From contig DXLO01000016.1 in the NCBI GenBank assembly GCA_019414665.1, positions 1-55,975 of the forward strand: a stretch of 55,975 nt of DNA. Direction: 5' to 3'. This stretch comes from Bacteroides sp. Lineage in GTDB: Bacteria; Bacteroidota; Bacteroidia; Bacteroidales; Bacteroidaceae. The notes beneath the pieces were generated by a model. It was not told where the DNA came from, did no database searches, and worked only from the letters and a program-made list of their open reading frames with translations. Made by a program: the position numbers and the translations under genes. Of the stretch, positions 9,073-17,372 are shown piece by piece (position 1 is the stretch's first letter; each line of letters starts with the position of its first letter).

Positions 9073-9732
9073 TTATTTTAGCTCCTTCAAACGACGAATC
9101 ATGTCAACCATATCGGGAGCTTTAAAAACTGCATTACCAGCAACTAACACATCCGCTCCTGCCTCAACCAGCTGTGAACCAGTTTCCAGATTTACACCAC
9201 CATCGACCTCTATCAGTGCCTGAGAGCCACTACGATCTATCAGTTCACGAAGCTCACGTACTTTTGTCAGTGTATGAGGAATAAATTTCTGTCCTCCAAA
9301 ACCAGGATTAACACTCATCAGCAGCACCATATCCACATCACTGATAATATCAGTAAGCATTGACACCGGAGTGGATGGATTCAACGTTACTCCTGCACGC
9401 ATACCTGCATCCTTTATCTGCTGCACCACACGATGCAAATGAGTACACGCCTCATAATGTACATTCATCATCATGGTGCCCAGTTCTTTTACCTCTCGAA
9501 TAAATTTCTCCGGTTGCACTATCATCAAATGTACATCCAATGGTTTTTCACTCAGCTCTGCCACATATTTCAAGACAGGGAATCCAACAGATATATTTGG
9601 AACAAAAACCCCATCCATTATATCTATATGCAACCAGTCTGCATCACTATGGTTTATCTTCTCGATATCTTCTTTCAGATTAGCAAAATTTGCAGATAAG
9701 AGAGAAGGCGATATTTTCAATTCACTCTTCAT
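9073..9732 (-). CDS. rpe: Ribulose-phosphate 3-epimerase
   Basis: Interconverts ribulose-5-phosphate and xylulose-5-phosphate in the pentose phosphate pathway. The 219-residue TIM barrel has all expected signatures: SLLSANFANL, the metal/catalytic strand HIDIMDGVFVPN, DVHLM, the phosphate loop NPGFGGQKF and the second catalytic Asp in EVDGGVN. Length matches the family. It is first in the rpe-comEC run. A -7 box 25 bases upstream supports the start. Confidence 0.95.
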   Translation of the reverse strand: MKSELKISPSLLSANFANLKEDIEKINHSDADWLHIDIMDGVFVPNISVGFPVLKYVAELSEKPLDVHLMIVQPEKFIREVKELGTMMMNVHYEACTHLHRVVQQIKDAGMRAGVTLNPSTPVSMLTDIISDVDMVLLMSVNPGFGGQKFIPHTLTKVRELRELIDRSGSQALIEVDGGVNLETGSQLVEAGADVLVAGNAVFKAPDMVDMIRRLKELK

Positions 9733-9756
9733 ACTTTAAAAACTTATTCCTAAGAA

Positions 9757-9764
9757 CAAAGATA
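9757..9764 (-). promoter_or_regulatory. -7 box of rpe-comEC
   Basis: The minus strand reads TATCTTTG (TAnnTTTG), ending 24 bases before the rpe ATG. No clear TTTG is seen at -33. Confidence 0.5.
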
Positions 9765-9808
9765 AGTATTTTTATCGAGATAAGAGGTAAGGCTCAACAA
9801 AAACAGCT

Positions 9809-11104
9809 CTATTCAAAGCTGAAACGCAAACCAAACTGAAGATTGAAATTGAATGGATGTTCTTTGCGAATCGTTTCAATCTGACTGCCATCATCAAAAT
9901 AATATGCAATACCAGGTTCAGCATATAATCCTAAGTGTTTAGTAAAATTCACCTGTGCCCCTGCTGCTGCCGAAACAGACCATTGCAAAGAATTAACTTT
10001 TAACGAAGTGTGTTCAACTTCACGATTTGAGTTTCCGTTTACATATACAGCATCCATACTTCCTGATACACATTTTTCAACCATTCCACCGGCTGATGCA
10101 TAAAATGAAAACCAACGATTATTCCATATTGAGCGATGTACTTTTAAAGGAATTCCTATATAATGCAATTTCTGTTGTTCTTCGATATATGAACCTGAAC
10201 CGGAATGCAATTCCGAAGAAAGCATTGTATAATTCATTCCAGTTTCCAATGCCCATTCGCGAGTAATATTCCACTTTATCGAGAGACCTACTGTTACCGG
10301 CATTTTATGTTTCACATCTGTAGTAGAACTGCAATCACGGTTATTAAGCAATACCTGACTATAAGCAGTCTGTTCATCACTTTCAGAAACGGCTCCCATA
10401 TTTATAGGAGTAGCATAAAGCGACCGACTATTCAGACGGCTCATACCTCCAAATGAGCGAGATGAAGAATAAGGAGTATTTCCTGCAGACAAACCAACCG
10501 ACCACTTACGGTCCTTTTCACCTTTCCCCATAGCCAGCATTTCTTGGTTTCGCTTAACTTGACGACGGTCTGCTTCCAAAGTACGATACGCCCGTTTTTT
10601 ATCAGTGTCATAATTCGTACTGCCGGTTTCTTGTTCCTTATCCTCTACCTTATATTCTTCCTTTATAGACATTATTTCACTTTCAGCAACAACCTCCTGA
10701 TTGTGATTTTCAGGTGTCTCGATTTTCGCCAAACAGACTTTAGCCGGAGAAGACGCTACGACCGGATCCGAAGAATCCATTTTTGAATTATCTGATGAAA
10801 ATATCTTTTCAGAAGAAGATAAAACCTCATCATCAGGAGTTGATGAAAAGTCTAATTCTTCAACCAACGCCTCATTACTACGCATATAATCGGCAGTAGG
10901 AGAATTTATAAACCAAAACGTCAACGACGAAACGGCTACGACCAAAACAGCAGCTGCAACAAAGCGACGTGTCCTCCACATTGGAATGACGCGTGGCGCA
11001 GACAACTCCTCCTCTAACCTTTCCCACAAAGCATCGGGAAGAGGTTCAGAATAATCCTCCAGTTTATTGCGAAGGTTTTCTACCCATTTATCATCCTCTT
11101 TCAT
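9809..11104 (-). CDS. Anti-sigma-like N-terminus fused to outer-membrane beta-barrel
   Basis: A 431-residue protein. Residues 1-47 are hydrophilic, with a DxxWxxxLRxKLxDY...PxxLWxRLEEEL pattern common at the start of membrane proteins encoded beside Bacteroidetes ECF sigma factors. A single hydrophobic helix follows (about 48-66). Then comes a Ser/Glu-rich linker of about 130 residues, then a beta-strand-rich domain (about 200-431) ending in LRFSFE, typical of PorT/OprF-like outer-membrane barrels. Its start overlaps the sigma gene stop by 4 bases (ATGA), so the two are co-translated. I infer an inner-membrane sigma regulator tethered to an outer-membrane barrel. An ordinary barrel protein with an uncleaved signal anchor is the alternative. 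Confidence 0.65.
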   Translation of the reverse strand: MKEDDKWVENLRNKLEDYSEPLPDALWERLEEELSAPRVIPMWRTRRFVAAAVLVVAVSSLTFWFINSPTADYMRSNEALVEELDFSSTPDDEVLSSSEKIFSSDNSKMDSSDPVVASSPAKVCLAKIETPENHNQEVVAESEIMSIKEEYKVEDKEQETGSTNYDTDKKRAYRTLEADRRQVKRNQEMLAMGKGEKDRKWSVGLSAGNTPYSSSRSFGGMSRLNSRSLYATPINMGAVSESDEQTAYSQVLLNNRDCSSTTDVKHKMPVTVGLSIKWNITREWALETGMNYTMLSSELHSGSGSYIEEQQKLHYIGIPLKVHRSIWNNRWFSFYASAGGMVEKCVSGSMDAVYVNGNSNREVEHTSLKVNSLQWSVSAAAGAQVNFTKHLGLYAEPGIAYYFDDGSQIETIRKEHPFNFNLQFGLRFSFE

Positions 11105-11670
11105 TCTAGTTTCCTTTTTCTATATTCATTAATTTTCTTTATCAATAAGCTTTTTGCACGATAGAACTGCGATGAAGAAGTATGTTCTGTTATCCCTAAT
11201 AAAGAAGCTATTTCTTTATGACTTTTATCTTCAAATACATATAAATTGAATACTGTACGATAACCATCAGGAAGTTCTGATATAAACTTCATCAACACAG
11301 AACGAGGTATATCATCCAACTCACTGTCATCAGTATCAGGAACATCAGGTATTTCAGTCATCAATACCTCTTGCTGCACTTGCGTATTCTTCTTCCTCAA
11401 GTACCCTAATGCTTCATTTACCATCACCCGCGAAAGCCAAGCTTTGAGAGAGCCTTCACCTTGATAAGAAAACTGCTTGATAGATTGAAATATACGCAAG
11501 AAACCATCATGCAAAATATCTTCTGCAGTTTCACGGTCACCGATATAGCGAAGGCATATAGCCATGAGCGACCCACCATAGCGCTCATACAGCGTGTGGC
11601 GTGCCCGCATATCTCCCCGTTGGCATTGCAACGACAATTCTTCCTCTGACATATCGGCTTTCATCTGCAT
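11101..11670 (-). CDS. ECF-family RNA polymerase sigma factor
   Basis: A sigma-70 region 2 (YERYGG...DRETAEDILHDGFLRIF, then WLSRVMVNEALGYLRK) is followed by a region 4 helix-turn-helix (LPDGYRTVFNLYVFEDKSHKEIASLLGI). The longest frame begins at 11709 inside or upstream of the -7 box at 11694-11701. ATGs at 11670, 11664 and 11652 are therefore the realistic starts; 11670 gives 189 residues. It overlaps the downstream barrel/anti-sigma-like gene by 4 bases, the usual arrangement of an ECF factor with its regulator. The target genes are unknown. Confidence 0.85.
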   Translation of the reverse strand: MQMKADMSEEELSLQCQRGDMRARHTLYERYGGSLMAICLRYIGDRETAEDILHDGFLRIFQSIKQFSYQGEGSLKAWLSRVMVNEALGYLRKKNTQVQQEVLMTEIPDVPDTDDSELDDIPRSVLMKFISELPDGYRTVFNLYVFEDKSHKEIASLLGITEHTSSSQFYRAKSLLIKKINEYRKRKLE

Positions 11671-11693
11671 TTTAATATGAAATGTCCTTGCGG

Positions 11694-11701
11694 CAAAAAT
11701 A
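11694..11701 (-). promoter_or_regulatory. -7 box of the ECF sigma operon
   Basis: The minus strand reads TATTTTTG (TAnnTTTG), 23 bases before the ATG at 11670. It looks like a housekeeping rather than an ECF promoter. Confidence 0.5.
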
Positions 11702-11773
11702 CTGCACATAAAGAGAAATAAATTTTATTCTAAATTATTTTTAACAATTTAAGATGCAGTAAAAAGTAAATTT

Positions 11774-11792
11774 ATCCGTTATAAAAACGGAT
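11774..11792 (+). promoter_or_regulatory. Leader hairpin upstream of the NigD-like gene
   Basis: A perfect stem ATCCGTT/AACGGAT with loop ATAAA lies 16 bases before the ATG. A near -7 box TAAATTTA directly precedes it (11767-11774). There is no T run after it, so it is not a terminator. Confidence 0.4.
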
Positions 11793-11808
11793 TATAAAAG
11801 CAACAGCC

Positions 11809-12549
11809 ATGAAACGACGAAATTGTTTACAACAAATTATTGGAATATTACTCTGCTGCACATTATTCTCCTCGTGTCTGGATGATAATGAACCCGAAAC
11901 CTTTTTTCCGACACTGGGAACTGTCAATGCAGATGAAAACGACATAATAATAGAATCTGACTCATATGGATTATTAATTCCGACTAACCCCGGATTCATT
12001 ACTTCCACCCAAACAGATTCTACGGGGCAAAGAATACTTGCTGTTTTTCAATATACAGAAAACACAACTAAAGAAGGAAAAACAGGTATGCAGGTAGAAC
12101 TAGTAAGAGTAAACAAAGTATTAACCAAAAAAGCTGATGACTTACGAATTGGTATAGAAGATGTATTTGGCAATAGTCCTATTCAAATTACAGCTGCTTC
12201 TATCAGTCAGAAACATCTGAACATTCAATATGAATATTATGGAAGTACAAACATCAGCCACCGAATCAGCCTAGTGTTAAATTCTGAAACTCAACTGGAT
12301 GAAAATGGGTTACTACAGGTAGAATTCCGTCACAATAATCAAGGAGATACTTATTCTGAAAGATTGTGGGGAATTGTTTCATATACACTGGAAAGCATCC
12401 CTGATTATGATGAGTCTAAATGTAAGGGATTTAAGATTATCTATGACAGCGGGGCAAACAGTCGTGCAGAATGGATAGTTAAAATAAACTCTCAAGGTAC
12501 ACAAACAGAACAAAATCCGTCACGTTATATTGAGTCTTGTTGTTTCTAA
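11809..12549 (+). CDS. NigD-like lipoprotein
   Basis: A 246-residue protein with a lipobox FSSC (lipid Cys23) followed by LDDNEPE, a polar and acidic segment of the kind that favours surface export of Bacteroides lipoproteins. The first about 100 mature residues form a small beta domain. The C-terminal part looks like a beta sandwich of the NigD family, named after proteins linked to bacteriocin loci in Bacteroides but widespread. No bacteriocin or transport partner is nearby; the gene is monocistronic between a divergent sigma operon and a terminator. The function is unknown. Confidence 0.7.
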   Translation: MKRRNCLQQIIGILLCCTLFSSCLDDNEPETFFPTLGTVNADENDIIIESDSYGLLIPTNPGFITSTQTDSTGQRILAVFQYTENTTKEGKTGMQVELVRVNKVLTKKADDLRIGIEDVFGNSPIQITAASISQKHLNIQYEYYGSTNISHRISLVLNSETQLDENGLLQVEFRHNNQGDTYSERLWGIVSYTLESIPDYDESKCKGFKIIYDSGANSRAEWIVKINSQGTQTEQNPSRYIESCCF

Positions 12550-12564
12550 GTTTATATCTCTGCA

Positions 12565-12620
12565 CCATTCAGCAACAGCCCCTTCCCTCTTTTCGGGCTG
12601 TTCTGAATGGTTTTTTATTT
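12565..12620. terminator. Terminator between the convergent NigD-like and fmt genes
   Basis: A long hairpin: CCATTCAG + AACAGCCC pairs with GGGCTGTT + CTGAATGG with one bulged C. On the plus strand TTTTTTATTTT follows. It sits between the two stop codons, so it can serve the plus strand and perhaps both. Confidence 0.85.
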
Positions 12621-12622
12621 TA

Positions 12623-13594
12623 TTACTTCACATATGCTTTTTCTGTATGGCGATACCCACGCAAGAAATCATTTATCTCCATACGTTTTTTACCAGCCAA
12701 CTGTAACGAAAGAACATTCACATATCCGTCAGACGATGCTATTTTAAAATATGTTTTACAGTCGGTTACAATAGTACCCGGAGCCAATGAATGTTCACAG
12801 AATAATTTTTCAGTTTCAAATATCTTCAGCATAATAGGATCAGCCCCTTCCTGATAAAGTTCAGTCCATGCAGCTGGATAAGGTGATAAACCACGTACAA
12901 AATCGTAGATCCGTTTCACGCCTATTGTCCAATCGATACGACAGGTTTCTTTAAATATCTTTGGAGCAGGACGAAGTTCACCAACCTGAGCCAGTTCTTC
13001 TTGTGGAATTGTTTTTACAGAACCTTCCAGAATAGCATCCACAGTCTTCAAAACCAAATCACCTCCCAAACGCATCAAACGTTCATAAACGACCTCCACA
13101 TTATCAGTATCAGCTATAGGTACACGGACCTGATCTATAATCTCTCCTGTATCAATTTCATGCTTCAGGAAAAAGGTCGTAATACCAGTTTCAGTATCTC
13201 CATTTATCACAGCCCAATTTATCGGAGCTGCCCCACGGTATTGAGGAAGCAATGAAGCATGAAGATTAAACGTACCCAAACGCGGCATACTCCATACGAC
13301 TTCAGGCAACATACGAAAAGCGACCACAATCTGTAAGTCAGCATTCAGGCTACGAAGTTCTGCTACAAACTCTTCATTTTTTAATTTTTCAGGCTGTAGC
13401 ACTTTTAAACCTTGGGAAACCGCATATTGTTTTACCGGACTCGGTTGCAATACACTTCCGTGACGCCCCATCGGTTTATCAGGCATCGTGATGACACCTA
13501 CTATATTATATCCTCCCTCTACCAGTCTTTTTAAACTTTCCACTGCAAACTCGGGAGTTCCCATATATACAATTCTCAAATCCTTCTTATCCAT
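12623..13594 (-). CDS. fmt: Methionyl-tRNA formyltransferase
   Basis: Formylates Met on initiator tRNA using 10-formyl-tetrahydrofolate. The 323-residue protein begins with the GART-type Rossmann half (RIVYMGTPEFAVESL). It has the MPDKPMGRH loop, the catalytic segment FNLHASLLPQYRGAAPINW with Asn and His, and the catalytic Asp in HEIDTGEII. The C-terminal OB-like tRNA-binding domain begins at about residue 210. It is last in the sua5-clc-fmt run, 14 bases after the clc stop. Confidence 0.95.
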   Translation of the reverse strand: MDKKDLRIVYMGTPEFAVESLKRLVEGGYNIVGVITMPDKPMGRHGSVLQPSPVKQYAVSQGLKVLQPEKLKNEEFVAELRSLNADLQIVVAFRMLPEVVWSMPRLGTFNLHASLLPQYRGAAPINWAVINGDTETGITTFFLKHEIDTGEIIDQVRVPIADTDNVEVVYERLMRLGGDLVLKTVDAILEGSVKTIPQEELAQVGELRPAPKIFKETCRIDWTIGVKRIYDFVRGLSPYPAAWTELYQEGADPIMLKIFETEKLFCEHSLAPGTIVTDCKTYFKIASSDGYVNVLSLQLAGKKRMEINDFLRGYRHTEKAYVK

Positions 13595-13608
13595 AAGTCT
13601 TGTACTTT

Positions 13609-15411
13609 TTATTCAGCTGAAATATCCACCAATACCTGACGATAGGTATTCAACATTTTTGATTTCGAAACAAACCCAATATATTTATTATCCTCATCAA
13701 CTACAGGTAAGTTCCAGGCCCCCGTCTGGTCAAACTTCTTCATCACAACTTCCATAGAGTCTGTACTAATAATAGGTGCTTTAGGAGGCTTCATAAAACT
13801 TTCTACCCGGAAACGGTGATATAATTCCTGACGGAAAATAATATTACGAATATCATCAAGAACTACTATACCAATTAGTTCATCATTTACATCAACCACA
13901 GGAAAAAGGTTACGGCTAGATTGAGAAATACGCTTCACCATCTCACCTAAATCCATATCAGGACGTACTTTCAGAAAATCTGTTTCCACAATACTCTCCA
14001 TATTCATCAGTGTCAATACCGCCTTATCTTTATGATGGGTTATCAGCTCGCCTGTTTTTGCCAGACGCATAGAATAAATACTATGAGGCTCAAATACGAT
14101 GATAGTCAGATAGGCACATACAGAAACAATCATTAGCGGAAGAAACAAATCATACCCACCTGTCAGTTCTGCAATCAAGAAAATACCCGTCAGTGGAGCA
14201 TGCATAACTCCCGACATCAGACCAGCCATCCCCATCAGAGCAAAATTCTTTTCCGGAATATATGTATTTCCGATATGAAACTCATTGCATACATACGAAA
14301 AGACAAAACCAGATATACATCCCAAGAACAAACTAGGAGCAAAAATACCACCGCAACCACCACCTCCATTTGTTGCACTAGAAGCAAAAACCTTAAACAA
14401 GATTATCAAAATAAGGTATACGACCAACAGATGCGTGCTACCATAAAACAATGAATTGTTCATTACAGTATTCCACTCTTCCGAGGTTTCACCGTTTAAC
14501 AACAAACTAATGGTATCATATCCTTCACCATATAGTGGTGGAAAAAGAAATATCAGAATACTCAGCATAGCTCCACCAATAACAAACTTAACATAAGGAT
14601 TGGAATACCGGCGGAATATATTTTCTATCCAGTTCATTGAACGAGTAAAATACCAAGCAACCAAGCCACAAAATATACCTAAAGCTATGGCATATGGAAT
14701 GCGTTCGAGCGAAAAAGGATAATCCAGATGAAACTGAAACATTGCTTCTGTACCCAAAAGCAGATACGAAACAGAAGCTGCGGTAACACTCGTTATCAGC
14801 AACGGAAGAAGTGAAGCCATCGTCAGATCTATCATCAACACCTCCAGCGTAAATACTAGTCCAGCTATAGGAGCTTTAAAAATACCAGATACAGCACCAG
14901 CCGCTCCACAACCAACCAGCAACATCAAGGTCTTGTGATCCATACGGAAAACACTTCCCAAATTAGAGCCTATAGCAGACCCAGTCAATACAATCGGCGC
15001 CTCAGCTCCTACAGATCCACCACATCCGATAGTTATGGCAGAAGCACAAACCGACGACCATATATTATGCCGTTTAATGCGACTTTGTTTACGCGATATG
15101 GCATAAAGAATCTTAGTTACACCATGACTGATATCATCACGTACTACCTTACGGATAAACAAACTGGTTATAAAAATACCCGCTACGGGATATACCAGAT
15201 AAAGCCAGTTTGCCCCCATAGGGTCAAAATTCTCTGTCAGGAACTCCTTTATATATTCTACAAGAAACTTCAACACATAAGCAGCCAATGCGGTAAATAT
15301 ACCAACAAGAAAACTCAATATTAAAATAAACTGCTTATTTGTAATATGTTTTTCCCTCCATCGGATAAAACGTTGAAGCAAATCGAACTTGTCTTGTGAA
15401 GTTTTCATCAA
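13609..15411 (-). CDS. ClC-family chloride channel/transporter with CBS pair
   Basis: A 600-residue inner-membrane protein. The ClC core covers about residues 25-440. It has GSVGAEAPIV (the GxxGxExP gating-glutamate motif), GIFKAPIAGLVFTLE with a conserved Glu, and GGGCGGIFAPSLFLG near the anion site. Two CBS domains occupy about 455-600 and probably bind nucleotides. The gating Glu favours H+/Cl- exchange, but channel and exchanger types cannot be separated by eye. It lies 12 bases downstream of sua5 and 14 upstream of fmt. The second in-frame ATG at 15408 is an alternative start. Confidence 0.88.
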   Translation of the reverse strand: MMKTSQDKFDLLQRFIRWREKHITNKQFILILSFLVGIFTALAAYVLKFLVEYIKEFLTENFDPMGANWLYLVYPVAGIFITSLFIRKVVRDDISHGVTKILYAISRKQSRIKRHNIWSSVCASAITIGCGGSVGAEAPIVLTGSAIGSNLGSVFRMDHKTLMLLVGCGAAGAVSGIFKAPIAGLVFTLEVLMIDLTMASLLPLLITSVTAASVSYLLLGTEAMFQFHLDYPFSLERIPYAIALGIFCGLVAWYFTRSMNWIENIFRRYSNPYVKFVIGGAMLSILIFLFPPLYGEGYDTISLLLNGETSEEWNTVMNNSLFYGSTHLLVVYLILIILFKVFASSATNGGGGCGGIFAPSLFLGCISGFVFSYVCNEFHIGNTYIPEKNFALMGMAGLMSGVMHAPLTGIFLIAELTGGYDLFLPLMIVSVCAYLTIIVFEPHSIYSMRLAKTGELITHHKDKAVLTLMNMESIVETDFLKVRPDMDLGEMVKRISQSSRNLFPVVDVNDELIGIVVLDDIRNIIFRQELYHRFRVESFMKPPKAPIISTDSMEVVMKKFDQTGAWNLPVVDEDNKYIGFVSKSKMLNTYRQVLVDISAE

Positions 15412-15423
15412 ACGCGTAATTTT

Positions 15424-15990
15424 TTATTCTCTTATAACTTTCACAACACCGCCCTTACCTAATTTAATAATACTGGAAGGCTTAGGATGACCATTTTCTT
15501 CACGGCGAAAATCAACTACATAATCTACCGCATTCTTTATTTCCTCACTTATCTCAGAAAAAACAGCAGGTGCAGGCTGGCCACTGATATTGGCAGAAGT
15601 AGAAACAATTGCTTTACGAAAGCGGAAACATAATTCTTTCGAAAAGGCTTCATTTGTTACACGAATACCCACACTGCCATCCTCTGCAAGCAAATTAGGA
15701 GCTAAATTACGTGCCCCATCATAAATTATAGTAAGAGGTTTGGTAGTCATTTCGATTAAATCCCAAGCAACAGGAGGTACGTCACTAACATAAAAATCGA
15801 CCTTCACCGGACTATCTACAAGTACCAGCATCGCTTTACTGTCAGCTCTATGCTTAATTTCATATACTCGCTTTACAGCTTCCTCATTGGTTGCATCGCA
15901 GCCTATTCCCCAAACGGTGTCAGTCGGATAAAGTATCACACCGCCTTTTTGCATGATCTCACATGCCTTTTTAATTTCATCTTTCATCAT
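15424..15990 (-). CDS. L-threonylcarbamoyladenylate synthase (Sua5/YciO/YrdC family)
   Basis: Makes threonylcarbamoyl-AMP for t6A37 modification of ANN-decoding tRNAs. Visible are GGVILYPTDTVWGIGCDA, the KHR motif IKHRADSKAML, and VSTSANISGQPA. At 188 residues it is the short TsaC-like form without the Sua5 linker domain. The longest frame begins at 16056, upstream of a -7 box at 16025-16032, so the ATG pair at 15990/15987 is the start. It heads an operon with clc and fmt, so two of its three genes serve translation. Confidence 0.88.
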   Translation of the reverse strand: MMKDEIKKACEIMQKGGVILYPTDTVWGIGCDATNEEAVKRVYEIKHRADSKAMLVLVDSPVKVDFYVSDVPPVAWDLIEMTTKPLTIIYDGARNLAPNLLAEDGSVGIRVTNEAFSKELCFRFRKAIVSTSANISGQPAPAVFSEISEEIKNAVDYVVDFRREENGHPKPSSIIKLGKGGVVKVIRE

Positions 15991-16024
15991 AATGACTGTT
16001 CTCGCTAGTTTATTCAAAGCCTCA

Positions 16025-16057
16025 CAAAAGTACAAATGATTTTTATGATAGCCCAAA
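16025..16057 (-). promoter_or_regulatory. Promoter of the sua5-clc-fmt operon
   Basis: On the minus strand a -33 TTTG (16054-16057) and a -7 TACTTTTG (16025-16032) are separated by 21 bases, close to the Bacteroides consensus. It sits back to back with the dinB promoter. Confidence 0.65.
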
Positions 16058-16067
16058 AAACTTTCAT

Positions 16068-16075
16068 TAAATTTG
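16068..16075 (+). promoter_or_regulatory. -7 box of dinB
   Basis: TAAATTTG (TAnnTTTG) on the plus strand ends one base before an ATG at 16077. That ATG would be at or upstream of the transcript start, so the next in-frame ATG at 16101 is favoured. No LexA-like palindrome is evident. Confidence 0.55.
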
Positions 16076-16100
16076 CATGAAAGAGCTTTTACGTCAAAAC

Positions 16101-17201
16101 ATGAACACGAGCCGGAAAATCATACACATAGATATGGATGCATTTTACGCTTCTGTAGAACAGCGTGACAATCCAGATTTAAAAGGTAAGCCTGTAGCAG
16201 TCGGACATTCAGAGAAACGAGGAGTTGTGGCTGCTGCAAGTTACGAAGCACGCAAGTATGGAGTGCGTTCGGCTATGTCATCGGTTAAAGCATTAAAAAT
16301 CTGCCCAGAACTGATATTCGTAGAAGGGCGTATGGATGTATACAAAAGTGTATCGGCACAGATTCACGAAATTTTTCACGAATATACAGACATTATTGAA
16401 CCGATATCACTTGACGAAGCATTTCTGGATGTGACAGAAAATAAAAAAGACATCAAACTGGCTGTAGATATAGCCCGGGAAATAAAAGTCCGGATACGAA
16501 AAGAGTTAAACCTTGTAGCCTCTGCCGGAATATCGTATAATAAATTCCTGGCCAAAGTTGCTTCCGATTTACGCAAGCCAGACGGCCTTTGTACTATACA
16601 CCCCAACCAAGCTGAAGAATTCATTGCCGGATTACCGATTGAAGCTTTTTGGGGAGTAGGACCTGTCACAGCTAAAAAGATGCATACATTGGGAATCTAC
16701 AATGGAAGTACGCTTCGTAACTGTTCACTAGAAATGTTGACAAGGCAATTTGGGAAAATGGGGCAAGTATATTACGACTTTGCCCGAGGCATAGATAATC
16801 GTCCGGTTGAAGCTATACGTATCCGGAAATCAATAGGATGTGAGCACACACTCGAAAAAGACATATCACTCAAATCATCTGTTATCATAGAACTGTACCA
16901 TGTCGCATGCGAATTGGCAGAACGGCTTAAAGCCAAAGATTTTCAAGGCAGTACACTTACACTGAAAGTAAAATTTCACGATTTTGCTCAGATTACACGC
17001 AGTATTAGTGTTAACAAACAGTTGCATACTTTGCAAGATATCCTTCCGCTGTCCAAACAATTACTTGCGGAAGTAGACTACGAGCAACATCCTATACGGC
17101 TTCTCGGCCTCTCCGTTTCTAACCCCAAAGAAGAAGAATCCCAATTTACAGAAAGCAATAAAGAAAAATGGATCCAATTAACTCTGAATTTTAAAGAATA
17201 A
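16101..17201 (+). CDS. dinB: DNA polymerase IV (Y family, DinB)
   Basis: An error-prone translesion polymerase. The first palm motif HIDMDAFYASVEQRDNP carries catalytic Asp and the second is SLDEAFLDVT with the Asp-Glu pair. Between them lies the finger segment with AASYEARKYGVRSAM. The thumb HhH region is FWGVGPVTAKKMHTLGI and the little-finger domain runs to the end. The C-terminal QLTLNF resembles a beta-clamp binding peptide. Starting at 16101 gives 366 residues; the longer frame from 16077 is disfavoured by the promoter position. Confidence 0.93.
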   Translation: MNTSRKIIHIDMDAFYASVEQRDNPDLKGKPVAVGHSEKRGVVAAASYEARKYGVRSAMSSVKALKICPELIFVEGRMDVYKSVSAQIHEIFHEYTDIIEPISLDEAFLDVTENKKDIKLAVDIAREIKVRIRKELNLVASAGISYNKFLAKVASDLRKPDGLCTIHPNQAEEFIAGLPIEAFWGVGPVTAKKMHTLGIYNGSTLRNCSLEMLTRQFGKMGQVYYDFARGIDNRPVEAIRIRKSIGCEHTLEKDISLKSSVIIELYHVACELAERLKAKDFQGSTLTLKVKFHDFAQITRSISVNKQLHTLQDILPLSKQLLAEVDYEQHPIRLLGLSVSNPKEEESQFTESNKEKWIQLTLNFKE

Positions 17202-17342
17202 AAGAGAAAAGTGTCTTCATTCTCAAAAAATCTGACGTTTTTTCAACAAAAACACAACAAAAGTCCTGAAAATTATCCGAATATTTTTAGCTTTATGTTT
17301 AATCTTTCTTAATGAAAGAATCGCTATATGAAAGTTTTTTAG

Positions 17343-17350
17343 TATTTTTG
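17343..17350 (+). promoter_or_regulatory. -7 box of rpoD
   Basis: TATTTTTG (TAnnTTTG), 22 bases before the rpoD ATG at 17373. No clear -33 TTTG is seen. The preceding 140 bases hold no gene. Confidence 0.55.
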
Positions 17351-17372
17351 TAGCCAAATTCGGTGTATAATA

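Noticed and set aside
11809..12549. Bacteriocin locus marked by the NigD-like gene
   Set aside because: No precursor, transporter or other nig-like gene lies nearby. NigD-like proteins are widespread without bacteriocins.
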